Part shown: piece after piece, positions 1 to 10,295 of the stretch
Layout: the number at the start of each line of letters is the position of its first letter
Position numbering within the stretch: position 1 is the first letter of the stretch
Source of the DNA: Agrostemma githago
Lineage: Eukaryota > Streptophyta > Magnoliopsida > Caryophyllales > Caryophyllaceae
Reading direction: 5' to 3'
NCBI GenBank assembly: GCA_958450325.1
Contig: OY288251.1
Coordinates: 64,621,666-64,685,665 of the forward strand
DNA length: 64,000 nt
The notes under the pieces: generated by a model
What the model saw: only the letters and a program-made list of their open reading frames with translations
Told to the model about the DNA's origin: nothing
Databases searched by the model: none
Translations under genes and position numbers: made by a program

Positions 1-188
1 TAACTCGTTTTTTGTCTTCTAGTTGTACGCATACTAAACGTGGCGGAAACACCGTCGCCCACTGGATGGCTCGTTTATGTTCCACCCGGGGTGATCAGAT
101 TTTATTTACTTCAAACTTCCCACAAACTGTTGTTGAGTTGTCGGAATTTGATCTAATATAAGGACCACGTTTTTCCTCAAAAAAAAAG
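1..188 (+). mobile_element. 3' end of a non-LTR retrotransposon (LINE), truncated by window edge
   Basis: Positions 3-161 read open for 53 codons and end in TAA. They look like the C-terminal tail of the RNase H domain in plant L1-type LINE ORF2: a motif reading RGGNTVAHWMARL, then a tail ending ELSEFDLI just before the stop. A short 3' UTR follows and ends in an A-run at about 179-187, as expected of target-primed reverse transcription. The rest of this element lies to the left of the window. It is separate from LINE-A, which starts near 1237 with endonuclease sequence. Confidence 0.75.
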
Positions 189-211
189 TATTGCGTCAAT
201 TTTAGAATATA

Positions 212-410
212 CTCCCTCCGAGTCTGATTTATTTTCTCTCTTTTCCTTTTGGGTTGAGTCATCTTTTCTTCTCCTTTTCCTTTTTAAGCTATCAATACGT
301 GGCCAATATTCACTCCTCCATCTCTCTCTTCCCCTTCTTTTCTAGTTACGTATCTCTACCTTCTTAATTTTCACCCAAAAAGCAAAAGAGAAGATAAATC
401 GGAGAAAGTG
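212..410. mobile_element. Stowaway-like MITE (Tc1/mariner type)
   Basis: The left end begins CTCCCTCCGAGTCTGATTTA. The right end read in reverse begins CACTTTCTCCGATTTATCTT. The two are imperfect terminal inverted repeats of about 25 bp. Both ends are flanked by the dinucleotide TA (210-211 and 411-412), the Stowaway target. The element is 199 bp, AT- and pyrimidine-rich, and non-coding. Confidence 0.7.
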
Positions 411-412
411 TA

Positions 413-1236
413 TGAAATACAAAAAGTGATCATTGTTAATATTATACCGCAAATTTATTAGATAAAATATAACACAGACAATTCTACATATTTCAAATCC
501 CTTCCCCACATCTTCCTCATCCGAATGACATTAATTTGATAGTATTAGAATTAAGAATTTGGCATAAGATTTATCAACTAGCTCAAACAACATATACATG
601 TGTATTATTAGCTATGGTCAACTGAGTAGAATGTAACGATCTTGGATACAAAGTCTTGGGTATCTTCACAAAACGGGGAAGACAAAATTAATAGGAAACA
701 TGTGGACATGACACATGGTCTATTAGTAAGAAATATTAACCAACAATATAAGAAATTCATTATAATTTGTTCTCATATGTGCAAACAAACTAATATAATG
801 AGCAGCTAAAAACACGGATAGATAAACAAAGCCACAAAGGTAAACTCATTTATAAGACAAACTAATACATTTATTTCGGTTCCCTCTTGGGTTTCTTGGG
901 AGGTGTGCTCTAGGGTTGCTCTAGGTGGCCCCTAATTTTGAGTGTTGTTTCAAGTTGTCGACATTTTAGTCAGGTCGTCGGTGCTTTTAATGTGAAAAGA
1001 CAACAACGCTCTTCCCTAGTTACATTCACTAACTTTGTTAATAAAATTTAAAAGTTTAATCGTGTTAATGAAACTCGATAATGAAACAGTTTTTTTTTTA
1101 AACCATCATTTTATTATGTTATGTTATACTCCCCCCACCCACCACAACACTAATATTATTAATAATATTAAAAATTCATATATAACCGTCGTTGTTAATA
1201 ATATTAAAAATTCATATTATTATCATTTTTGTATGG
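413..1236. other. AT-rich intergenic DNA without recognisable gene
   Basis: No coding signature. The only structure seen is a 22-bp direct repeat (TTAATAATATTAAAAATTCATA) at about 1156 and 1194, just before LINE-A begins. It may mark an AT-rich target duplication or slippage, but this is not established. Confidence 0.4.
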
Positions 1237-1406
1237 TGGAAGGATAACAATACAGAACTTTTTTCTTATGATAGTAATCATGTAGTGGTGGAAATAAAAG
1301 GGAATAACAGGGAAGCTTTGTAGCGCGCTGATGAGGTTTATGGGTGGCCGAAACATGAAAATAAAAATCGGACGTGGGATATGCTTCATCAATTTCGCCA
1401 AGCATC
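1237..1406 (+). pseudogene. LINE-A ORF2, endonuclease fragment (left of CACTA)
   Basis: Translation gives SYDSNHVVVEIKG, then a TAG stop at about 1320, then VYGWPKHENKNRTWDMLHQF. The last part is the 'YGWP...TW.LL' stretch that comes just before the GDFNE motif in L1 endonucleases. It is cut at 1407 by the CACTA terminus and continues in frame at 10296. Confidence 0.75.
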
Positions 1407-1439
1407 CACTACAAGAATAAAGCTCAAGGGTGTCCACAA

Positions 1440-1770
1440 ATGGCTTGCGTTAGCAGATGCTATTTTTGGACGGGCGTCCATAGTCAGACACCATAAATTG
1501 GTAGCCACGACCGGTCACCTATTTTTGAAGCGGGCGTTCACTGTTGGACGCCAAAATACGGGCATCTACGCTGGCGACTGACAGTGGACGCCAAATGCCC
1601 CTGGATGGCGTCCACAGACGCACGCCATCAGCCCCATATGGAGTTTGACAATGGACGCCAGGTGTCGTTCACTATCAAACGCCAGTCCCCTGAGTATCTG
1701 ACTTTTTGGACCAAATTTTGCTTATCTTGGCGTCGGAAATGGCGTCCGTTAGTGGACGCCATGTATGCTG
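1440..1770. repeat. CACTA subterminal repeats (left)
   Basis: At least eight GGACGCCA/TGGCGTCC-type motifs in both orientations lie within 330 bp of the left terminus, for example near 1547, 1585, 1605, 1652, 1739 and 1754. Such clusters bind the TNPA-type protein in En/Spm elements. Binding here is inferred. Confidence 0.75.
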
Positions 1771-1799
1771 CTGCAAGGTCGTAAACATGCATTCGATGT

Positions 1800-1973
1800 C
1801 AAGCCAAAATCTGCAAAATAAACAACAACCACAACACTTCAACTCTCAACCATTCACAATATCTCAACTTCATTCACTCAACCATTTACAATACTACAAC
1901 ACTTCAACTCTCGCCACATTTCTGCTGAAAAAACATTCATATAACTAAGTTTTAACATACAGTTTGAAGGTAC
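1800..1973. other. CACTA internal non-coding DNA with short direct repeats
   Basis: C/A-rich stretch with a repeated phrase, ACACTTCAACTCTC, near 1833 and 1899. No coding potential. It lies between the left subterminal repeats and the nested LTR element. Confidence 0.4.
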
Positions 1974-3237
1974 TGTAGACACCCGCATTTGGCTGCTAGG
2001 TGTCTATAGCAGTTTCCAAAGAACACCCGATGATGATCGGACGCAAACGTGCTTTAACATACTCGAATATGGGCTCAAAATTGTTAGTTTCTGGCTTGGG
2101 CTTTTTACGGAGTACAAATCTCACAAAACTGACCTCAAATTCAGGCTCAGTGGGTCATTTCCAATCAAATAAGACTAATTTGGGTCAAAACCAACACCGG
2201 AAATAAAACTGTCTTTTAGCGACCGGGTCAAACCCCAGTCAAAGTCGTTTCCGAGACACAAAACAGCCATGCAAATATCGAGAATCCAACCCGAAGTCAA
2301 AAATTCTGGATATTTCGTTCCAGCTGACCCACTCGATCGAGTGTCAACTCACTCGGTCGAGTGGGCCTCCAAAAGGCCCGTTGTTGCCTCTTCATTGGGC
2401 CACTCGATCGAGTCAACAGGGGCACTCGATCGAGTAACCTTCCCGCGGCTACTCTGGCAGAGCTTCGTTGCTAAGGACTAGTTCTGCGGCTAATCCGACA
2501 GAACTTCGTTACTAGTTTTGAGCTAGTCGATCACAGGCACCTCGGTATCGAGTGGGGTGCTCGAAGGTGAGGAGTAGCATCGATGCCGCTTTTTTATTGG
2601 AACTACGATCGAGTGGATCGTGTGCCTCGGGTGTCGGAGTGCGAGCCCTTAACGAGAGTTTAGAGGGGGAAGAGAAGAATGAATTGTGTGTCGAATGAAT
2701 GAGGCGGAGGGGGGCATTTATAGGTGTTTTCAGCCCTCATCGCCCATATAGACGCCCGAGCTGGGGCGCACCAGGACTCAGGCGCCTGGGCTAGGGCGTG
2801 GTGAGACCCAGGCACGTGGAGTGGGGTGGTTGGGATTTTGAGGATACGATTTTGATACTTTCCAAAACCGTGAGACGGGTGTATAATATGTTTCTTGGGT
2901 GTTAAGGATTCCCGCGGCTTGACCTAGCGCCGTGGGTTTAGTGGGCCTCGGGTGTTCATCCCGAGGTTCGCTTGACACGGTGATGACTCGGTTCGAGTTT
3001 CGGAGCCGACTCGGGGTCCCGGTGTCGGAATTAACTCTAACTAGTGTCTATGTGACCGTAACGACACAACTAAGGCTGTCATCATGTTAGTTTATAATTT
3101 TTCCGAGTAATTATTTGATCCGTTCTATAGGAAAACTACCTACAACATCGCGAACCCGTGTCGCGTTGCAGTCCTATCGTCATCGAGTGTTTGCTGGGCA
3201 CTTCTGCAGCCACCAGGTCCAAATCTGGGTGTCTACA
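1974..3237 (+). repeat. LTR 1 (left) of the nested Tat-like element
   Basis: Begins TGTAGACACC and ends GGTGTCTACA, a perfect 10-bp terminal inversion typical of this lineage. It contains CACTCGATCGAGT-type palindromes (2330-2436) and a candidate TATA region (GCATTTATAGG, about 2716). Only the first 466 bp match LTR 2; the remainder is unrelated to it. Confidence 0.65.
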
Positions 3238-5106
3238 GTAACCCCCGTTTCCTTCTTTTGATCTCCTTGGCATCCATGAACCCGACCTAGCCCTAGTTTC
3301 TTCTTATTGATTTATTTGCTTTCATTTATCGTTAGTTACTTGTTTAGCTTAGTCATTAGTTAGCCGTCGCCTTAGTTTAGTTAGCCTTGAACCTAGTCTA
3401 GGACCGTAGCTCACCTTAGTCTGAACCCATTTTCCGTCCCTGAGGATCTCGACCCGACTTACCCTAGCTACCCAGTTAGGTTAGTTTGTTTATTTTGATC
3501 GGTGGGATCAACGACAAATCCTTCCCGTCACCTTCCCACATTACAACCCTCAAGACCTTCTCGAGACCTAGGCTATAAGACAGCCCGAAATTTTGAGGAC
3601 TCAAGCTCCATAGGATACACCCTAACCATTAGGGCTAGACATGGAAATCAGATCCCGCATTATCACACTTGCCCAATCGAAGTCCGAGTCATTTTTACTC
3701 GACTTCCCCCTTTCCTACCACATTGCAATACCTTACCCTCGAAGCCTTAGCTCCACAAAATCGAGCCCCAGATTTCGAATCATCAAAGCCACTTACGACC
3801 TAGCTCCACATTTCCAAAAACATCCAAACCAGTTACCAGCCCCAAACACGGGAACTCAACTTGCTGTCGGCATAGAACATGCCCAAATAGTTCACACCAC
3901 CTCTGGGGGCTACCCCGGAAAACACTCACAGTCATAGGATCAACATCCTAACTATTCTAGCCCTTTGATCAAGACATCAATGGGAATGCACCTAGCCTAC
4001 TTCATCGTTATGGCTAGTTACACACAAAGCCCTAATAAACTGGGCACCATAACATATCTTCCAATCCACTGAACTACGGCCTGGTTTGATTTCACTACAC
4101 GTGAATACGTAGACAGCCTTTCAATAAGGGCACAACCATCCACATTGACACACATTCAAAAAGCACCATCATTCCTATCACGACACTGTCATGTTCTCAA
4201 CAGTTAGCTTTGTCGTCCTGGGGGCTTCTCTTAGGCAGAAGTTCTCCATCCACTCACAAAATCCAAATACTTTCAAAATTTAGCCTCCTTTCTATAGTGT
4301 GTCCTGGTACTCGACTCAGTCAAAGACGAGAATCTGTCAAGGACTCGAAGCAATACCCACTTTGGGAGTGTACCCCAAAACCAAAAAAGATTTAAAAGAA
4401 CACCAGTCTACAGCATCGCTACTACTGAGTCCTGTCATTACAGAGTAAATATCTTTCCCATTCCGAGGATTCGACCATGTTGCCACTCGCTTAGGCTACG
4501 GAATAGCGCAACTTAAGAGTATTTTCATCTTAGGAGGCCCACCCCCTACCGAGCCGCGGTCCAACCCCTCGAGAGTCTAGGTCGCGTCTGTCAACTCGTC
4601 ATGTCGCGTCCAAAAGTCGAGTCTGTCGCTAGGCCTCTCTTTTCAAATTCTTTCTTTAAAAAATTTGCAAAACTTAGCCATTTGATAAAATCCTTTTCGA
4701 CAAGGTCAAATTTTAGTCCACTTAAACTGCAAAATTCTTTTCTACCTCTTTCCATTTTGAAAACCTATCTCCTAGCGCGTAAGTTGCTTTCAGAACTTCG
4801 ATTTCAAAAATTAGGCAAAAATCATTTCCCCCAGCGCAAGTCAGTCTATAGATGCTAACTGCATTTCCTTTATGATATCTTGCTATCTGCTATATTTGTT
4901 ATTTCTGCCTATATATATATCTAACATTTCAGGTACCAGCTTGTGCTTCCCAACGGAACATCAAGTTTTTATTCCCCAGCGTGAGTCGTGTTTTACCTAA
5001 ATGTTGCATGCAAAACTTTATATAACGGTATATAGGTACGACTCAAGGCTTCAGAAGCAGGCTCGCGCAACGCACTAAACTCCCCAGCGGAAAGCCCAAG
5101 GCGGCA
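3238..5106 (+). other. Internal region of the LTR element, non-coding remnant
   Basis: Long CT-rich, stop-filled sequence with no retroviral protein motif in any frame. Short open frames here are not supported. It resembles the spacer between coding region and 3' LTR in large Tat elements, but that is inference. Confidence 0.5.
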
Positions 5107-5375
5107 TTTCTCCTAAAGAAACACGGGATGTGCCTACGTACAGGTACACCCAGGGCTTCAGAAACAAGCTCCCACGTAATTCCAAATTGGGATGTGTCTG
5201 CGAACGGGCACACCCTGGGCTTCTTAGGCAAGCTCCCGCGTAATTCTAAATCGGGATGTGTCTGCAAACGGGCACACCAAGGGCTTCAGAAACAAGCTCC
5301 CGCGCAGCTCCAAGATGGGATGTATCCACATACAGATACACCCAGGGCTTCAAAAACAAGTCTCCACGGAGCTAT
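5107..5375 (+). repeat. Tandem repeat, about four copies of a 62-65-bp unit
   Basis: GGGATGTG (GGGATGTA in the last copy) recurs near 5126, 5189, 5252 and 5317. Each copy is followed by a spacer, a GGCACACC-like motif, GGGCTTC and CAAGCTCCC. The array sits 170 bp upstream of the polypurine tract, where Tat elements often carry tandem repeats. The open frames across it are a by-product of the repeat. Confidence 0.8.
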
Positions 5376-5529
5376 TAGCATCAACTCAGGTATGATCTCT
5401 ATCTTATGGCTGACAAGCCCTTCACGCAAGTTTAATGGACTATAAAGGACCCGACCGGAAGTCTGCCAGGTCTTAATCCTCAGTTGGCCTGGTAGCTACT
5501 CTGACTTTCGCCTTGTCCAAGCCTCAGTC

Positions 5530-5542
5530 AGAGTGGGGGCTC
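5530..5542 (+). promoter_or_regulatory. Polypurine tract before the 3' LTR
   Basis: GAGTGGGGGCTC lies directly upstream of TGTAGACACC at 5543. This is the expected plus-strand primer position and marks 5543 as the start of a 3' LTR in + orientation. Confidence 0.7.
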
Positions 5543-8158
5543 TGTAGACACCCACATTTGGCTGCTAGGTGTCTATAGCAGTTTCCAAAGAGCACCCGAT
5601 GATGATCGGACGCAAACGTGCTTTAACATACTCGAATATGGGCTCAAAATCGTTAGTTTCTGGCTTGGGCTTTTTATGGAGTACAAATCTCACAAAACTG
5701 ACCTCAAATTCAGGCCCAATGGGTCATTTTCAATCAAATAAGACTAATTTGGGTCAAAACCGACACCGAAAATAAAACTATCTTTTAGCGACCGGGTCAA
5801 ACCCCAGTCAAAGTCGTTTCCAAGACACAAAACAGTCATGGAAATATCAAAGAATCCAACCCGAAGTCAAAAACTCTGGATATTTCATTCCAGCTGACCC
5901 ACTCGATCGAGTGTCAGCTCACTCGGTCGAGTGAGCCTCCAAAAGGCCCGCTGTTGCCTCTTCATTGGGCTACTCGATCGAGTCAACAGGGGCACTCGAT
6001 CGAGTAACCCTAGGTCGGGGTTTTGGGTATTTCCTATAAATACAACCCTTTGCAACACAATTCAACAACTTTGGGAACCTTAACAACTTTCACATACAAC
6101 TTTTCAGCCATACAACTTTGCTATACAACCTCCCTTCTCTACATAAAACCACCATAACTCCATCTACATAATCTCGACGCTCCCGTGCCTAAGCCACAAC
6201 TAGACGAGCCCTGTTCCGAGTATACAAAGCATGTAGGTTGAGGGTGCCAATTCAATCCCGATCTCTTCCTTTCTTCTCTTCCCTCTTCTCGTCTTCCTTG
6301 TCTTTTTTGTTTTTTTTTAATCTTTTCTTTCGTTTCTAATATCGTTAATATTACTACTATCAAATCACTATAAAATATTCGCCTATTTGTGTCGAGTACA
6401 AAGGGTAACGGGATAAGAAAACACGAATACAAGGGTATCACGCCCGATGTTGCCGGTCGCTTATCCCGACACCCCAAGTATTTGATTGTTGAAGCGAATC
6501 AACGTCAACAAGATCGTTTTTTTTATCGCGTCGTTAGTCTCGTTTTAGTATTTACATAAACATCATCATTAATATCACGCATACATCGAATTTACAAAGT
6601 AATCTCGAATCGAATACGTTTAATGTCGAAATTCGCATAAGACCCTTCTAATCCTTTTACGAGTCGTAACAGTGGTGGAGCCCTTTCGAGGAGCCCCGCC
6701 CTAAACACTCAAAGGCATGATGGGATCGCAGGCACCTCCACGTTAAACATATCCGATTCCCCGTTTTCAAAAAAGGTTAGGACGAAACCCTTTGATGCAA
6801 ATCGAACATCACATAATCCGCAAGGATTAATTACGATGTCGTGACGTGGAGGGAATCAACTTTCGTTCTAATCAAACCAATAAAACGTTATTCTTAAGAC
6901 GCGATATCGACCCCGTAGTCGAATATTATGTCTAAAAGAACTAGTCAACAAATTAAACTAGCACGAACTCGTTGATGCTAAAGTAATTGTCACATGGTCC
7001 GAAAGGACTAAATACGACATTACAACGCAGAGAGAATTATTTCGTCTTAGTTCAATTTAAAATGACTTATAACGTCTTTTCTAAAATTTCACTCTAAATA
7101 CTAGATATTGATTCCGTAATCAAGTATCGAGTATGACGAGTATCGAGAATCAGGTCAAGCATAAATTATACTATGTTATCGCGCGACTTGGCAAATCATC
7201 GATTTTCAAAAAATAAAAGCAATTTTGAAATTAACACAAAATTGCAAAATGAGTTGTTGCTCGTACAGGGGGCACTCGACCGAGTGGCTAGCCCACTCGA
7301 TCGAGTGGCACCCCAAAAAACCGGCAGAAGGTTTTTAGACAGGGCACTCGACCGAGTCTCCCCATGACTCGGCCGAGTGGCCTTATTCACACATCAAACG
7401 TGAGCCCTTCAACTTATTTCGAGCCTTATCAAATATTTTTGTGACTTCAGTCAACACGTGTCAAGTCCATCACGTGTCATACTATTTTCAAAACCATGCA
7501 TCATGTCTTATTACGTCTTTCTAATCTATTTATAAACCGTTATTATCGTTACTAACTCATTTGTTTCTGTCTTTGCATTTTATTTTTGTTGTTTGTTTTA
7601 TTGTACTAAAACGAACCTCGTATGCTAAAATAACTTTGACGCTAGTTTGGATGAATTAAACCGACATAGCAACTTATTCAAATCTTCACATGTTTAGTCA
7701 AAATATTGTTTGCATAACATTTCTATCGAATTACTAACGCACGTATTCTAAAATTGAACGATATCTTAGTAGAGGCCGCTAAGTGCGGGCGGGGTTGGGT
7801 GTTCTTTGTTAAATTCCCAACACGTACCCTCACCCCTTACTCAGAACTATGGTTTCCGGATGCCCGAAACCATTGGCGCACGAGAGTCGTCATTCAATAC
7901 ACGGTAACCGATAATGTCGGTATCGGTATTGCAATGCAAAGGGACGAACCCCATAAACTCTGAAATCCAAATGGGCCGTACTCTGTGCACGGCCCACCAA
8001 GATATAGAGTGAGTTCGAATGGGCCCGAACTCCCACGAAGTTCGTTGGCGACTTCGCTTCGATTTAAATTTCAACCCGAGATCCATCTCACATGAGATTC
8101 ATTCGCCTCCCCAAACCCGCGCGTGGCCGCGTCGAGGTGGACCTATGTCATGTCCACA
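5543..8158 (+). repeat. LTR 2 (right) of the nested Tat-like element, end uncertain
   Basis: Its first 466 bp match LTR 1 with about 20 differences, mostly C/T and G/A transitions, then the two part ways. It holds a plausible promoter (CCTATAAATACAACC, about 6034) and CACTCGACCGAGT-like palindromes at 7268-7380. The U5-like stretch at 7760-7990 resembles Tat LTRs. The end is either 8158 (before GGTAC) or about 8042 (before TTGGCGAC). If the latter, this copy looks like an LTR shared by two tandem elements. Confidence 0.5.
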
Positions 8159-8331
8159 GGTACATATATCCAAATTAGTTCGAAGATGCATTATCCATAA
8201 ATCCGGTTACAACATAACAACAACAATCAATCAACTAACTGTGAAGCTAGCTGATGCCCTCGAGTTCCCACCATCCTCGTTAAAGGGGTCTCTGTTGTCA
8301 GGAGGGCGGTAGTTAGGACCTTGGTTGCATC

Positions 8332-8885
8332 TCACAAACATGATTCAAACAGCTCCATTTGTTCTTTCATCTTCCTGATTTCCTCCTTCTGTTGTGCCAA
8401 CTCTTCCTTCAGCTGCTCCTTCTCCGGGTCGTGCTGAGATCCCGCGGGCGTATACTCCATCTGCGAAGCGGCGCCAAGATGCGGTGGCGGAGGTCTGAAG
8501 TATATCGGGTGCGCATTCCCTATATTGTACACACCCCCTTTCCTGTACCCCTCGACGACCTGGAAAAATGTTGCATTCGGGTCGGGTTGGGTAAGCTGAT
8601 CAGAAGCGGTGCCGGTGGTGTGCTCGATGTAGGCATCCTACATACACAACAACGATTTCAGTTTTAGTTATTAGATGAAAACATTGGTATAGTTATCTAC
8701 CGCCTAAACTAAGACAAAGTTGATTTATTTGAACTAGTTAGTACTCACTCAGATCCCCTGGTCTCACCTTGTGACGAAGTGAGCCTCCCCTTCATAATTG
8801 GTCTTCCCGTGCATGTCCAGGAGCAGCTCGGGAGCGGTTGGCATCTTCCCGGTCTCTGCTCGGGAGCGGTTGAACTCACATTTAA
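8332..8885 (-). pseudogene. CACTA TNPA-like / plant transposase (PF03004-type) C-terminal part
   Basis: Read on the minus strand, the first exon (about 8880-8768) gives a stretch including GKMPTAPELLLDMHGKTNYE, the 'P...EL...H' signature of the Ptta/En/Spm transposase domain. It ends at a GTGAG donor. An acceptor near 8640 leads into DAYIEHTTGTASDQL, then VVEGYRKGGVYNIGNAH, then a charged coiled coil (KEQLKEELAQQKEEIRKMKE), stopping at 8332. In intact elements this is the DNA-binding accessory protein. Here it follows directly the transposase N-terminal domain at 8888-9316, so an internal deletion has joined two genes. About 160 bp of non-coding DNA separates it from the LTR element. Confidence 0.7.
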
Positions 8886-8887
8886 GG

Positions 8888-9316
8888 CTAACTACCATAG
8901 ATGCGACTTCTAACAAAGTCACATCGCACCCTCCATAGTCCATATAATGGTTTCTCCGAAGCGCTCAACATGTCAAAAAACGCTTTTGCTCGTGGGTTAG
9001 GCTCTTGTGGGTTAGGTGATTCGTCATATGTGTTATCGTTGTTAAACAAGTTACACTCCACAGTGTCAACTATCATACCTCTCAACCCCCTCTCATTTTG
9101 TCGGATCTCGGGTTTCTCGGACTGCGAGGGCTCCCCATGATAAATCCAACGATAATAATTGGGTGAAAAACCATTACAGATGACATGTTTCTTAACCACA
9201 ATGATCTCAAAAAATTTTAGGTTCTTCCATTTAGTACATGGACACCTAACTTCCCCCTTCGATGCATAGTCAAGTGATTTTTTAGAAACCTCCACAAATG
9301 ATTCAACACCTCTCAA
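8888..9316 (-). pseudogene. CACTA transposase N-terminal 'transposase-associated' domain fragment
   Basis: The 142-residue minus-strand frame contains RGVESFVEV, CPCTKWKN, HVICNGFSPNYYRWIYHGE and a downstream FFDMLSASEKPLY. This is the plant transposase-associated (PF13963-type) module at the N-terminus of TNP2 proteins; the cysteine pair and the YxxWIYHGE box are clear. The usual catalytic tnp2 domain should follow EKPLY but is missing. The frame ends after 18 unrelated residues and the next coding sequence is the TNPA-like part. The true start is upstream (TVEIL precedes RGVES), so the 5' end is also damaged. Confidence 0.8.
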
Positions 9317-10014
9317 AATTTCGACGGTGGGTCATTTTTTCTTATCAAGTCTTCCCTCATACATCTATTTTCGTTCAATTCTCTTCATTTTCTATGTAAA
9401 AAAATATATATAACAAATTAAAGTTGAATTTTCCTAAATTAATTTAGCACCAACTAAACCCAAATTTAATCACAATTTAATCACAAATTAGAAATTACTC
9501 AAACTTAATTTCCCTAACTAAATTTCCCCAATTTAATCACAAATTACTCAAACTAAACCCAAATGTATTGTTAATTTAGAATTGACCTTAACATATTTAT
9601 ACTAACAAATTACTCAAACCAAACCCAATTTAATCACATTCTCACCGAATTCAATACCGTAAACCCTAAGCTTATATCAAACTAATGAGCAAAACTAATC
9701 TACCTAATCAAAATTGGGCTGAACTAATGGGCAAACAAACAATGCAACTCAATTGAGACCTAAAAAACATTAACTATCAAACTAGCAATAATAGCTGAAA
9801 AAAATTGAAATAAATCAAAAATTACAATCATTAAACTGAATAAGAAGTAATTAAAGTAAGAAAAACATATCATAAATTAGAAAGAAGGAAAAATGGAGGA
9901 GAGGACGTGCGGGTGTAAGGTAGAGAGAAGTTAGAGAGTGAATTATTTTTTAAAGAATGAATAAGGCGAGGGGGGTCGGCTAGTATTTGGTGCGAGTTGG
10001 GGAAACGGGGGTCC
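9317..10014 (-). other. CACTA upstream (promoter side) AT-rich DNA
   Basis: AT-rich and stop-filled, with repeated phrases such as AATTTAATCACAAATTA and ACTCAAACTAAACCCAAA. It lies between the transposase N-terminus and the right subterminal repeats, where promoter and leader are expected. No TATA box is convincing. Confidence 0.4.
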
Positions 10015-10275
10015 GACAGTGGACGCCCGAAAAAAAATTCTGAGACAAGACCTGGCATCCGCTAGTGGACGCCCACCAAGCCCATTTGGCATCCGCTAGT
10101 GGACGCCATATTAGCCCAACTGGCGTCCGTCAACAGACACCCGTCTGCCCAAAATTTTGCCACCCCTCATTCTCGTTGGACGCCATGTTTGGAGTCCAAC
10201 AGTGGAAGCCTGTTCTTTGATGGCGACGCCATTTAGGCGTCTGTATGCCCACGACGCCCATCAAGTGGACGCCCG
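10015..10275. repeat. CACTA subterminal repeats (right)
   Basis: Repeats of GTGGACGCC and TGGC(A/G)TCCG at about 10018, 10048, 10062, 10088, 10102, 10121, 10178 and 10264. Two copies form the longer unit TGGCATCCGCTAGTGGACGC. They mirror the left end. Confidence 0.75.
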
Positions 10276-10295
10276 GGTCTACTTTTCTTGTAGTG

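Larger units (their letters stand above)
1974..8158 (+). mobile_element. Tat-like Ty3/gypsy LTR retrotransposon remnant nested in the CACTA
   Basis: Two copies of an LTR start (TGTAGACACC) lie at 1974 and 5543. The second is preceded by a polypurine tract, GAGTGGGGGCTC. The internal part (3238-5542) has no protease, reverse transcriptase or integrase motif, so this is a non-autonomous or heavily deleted copy. GGTAC precedes the first LTR (1969-1973) and recurs right after a CA at 8159-8163, so I place the right boundary there. The alternative is that the LTR ends near 8042, before a TTGGCGACTTCGC stretch resembling the primer-binding region of Tat/Ogre elements. Left boundary is firm, right boundary uncertain. 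Confidence 0.65.
1407..10295 (-). mobile_element. CACTA (En/Spm-type) DNA transposon, defective
   Basis: The left end is CACTACAAGAATAAAG; the right end read in reverse is CACTACAAGAAAAGTA. Both are flanked by the 3-bp duplication ATC (1404-1406 and 10296-10298). Both subterminal regions carry many copies of GGACGCC/GGCGTCC in both orientations, the layout of transposase-binding sites in CACTA elements. The genes read on the minus strand. Length is 8.9 kb, about 6 kb of which is a nested LTR retrotransposon. The catalytic tnp2 core is absent, so it could move only with help from another copy. Confidence 0.9.

Noticed and set aside
5043..5380. Possible CRISPR-like array
   Set aside because: Repeats are degenerate tandem units without unique spacers, in a plant nuclear context; same for 23241-23505.
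5128..5445. 105-aa ORF and antisense 74-aa ORF
   Set aside because: Translation of the 64-bp tandem repeat in the LTR element's spacer, with no protein family likeness.
6139..6477. 112-aa minus-strand ORF
   Set aside because: Lies in the LTR region downstream of a TATA-like box on the other strand; lysine/arginine run is the complement of a CT tract.
8019..8312. 97-aa ORF at the LTR element's right end
   Set aside because: Crosses the inferred retrotransposon/CACTA boundary and shows no family motif.
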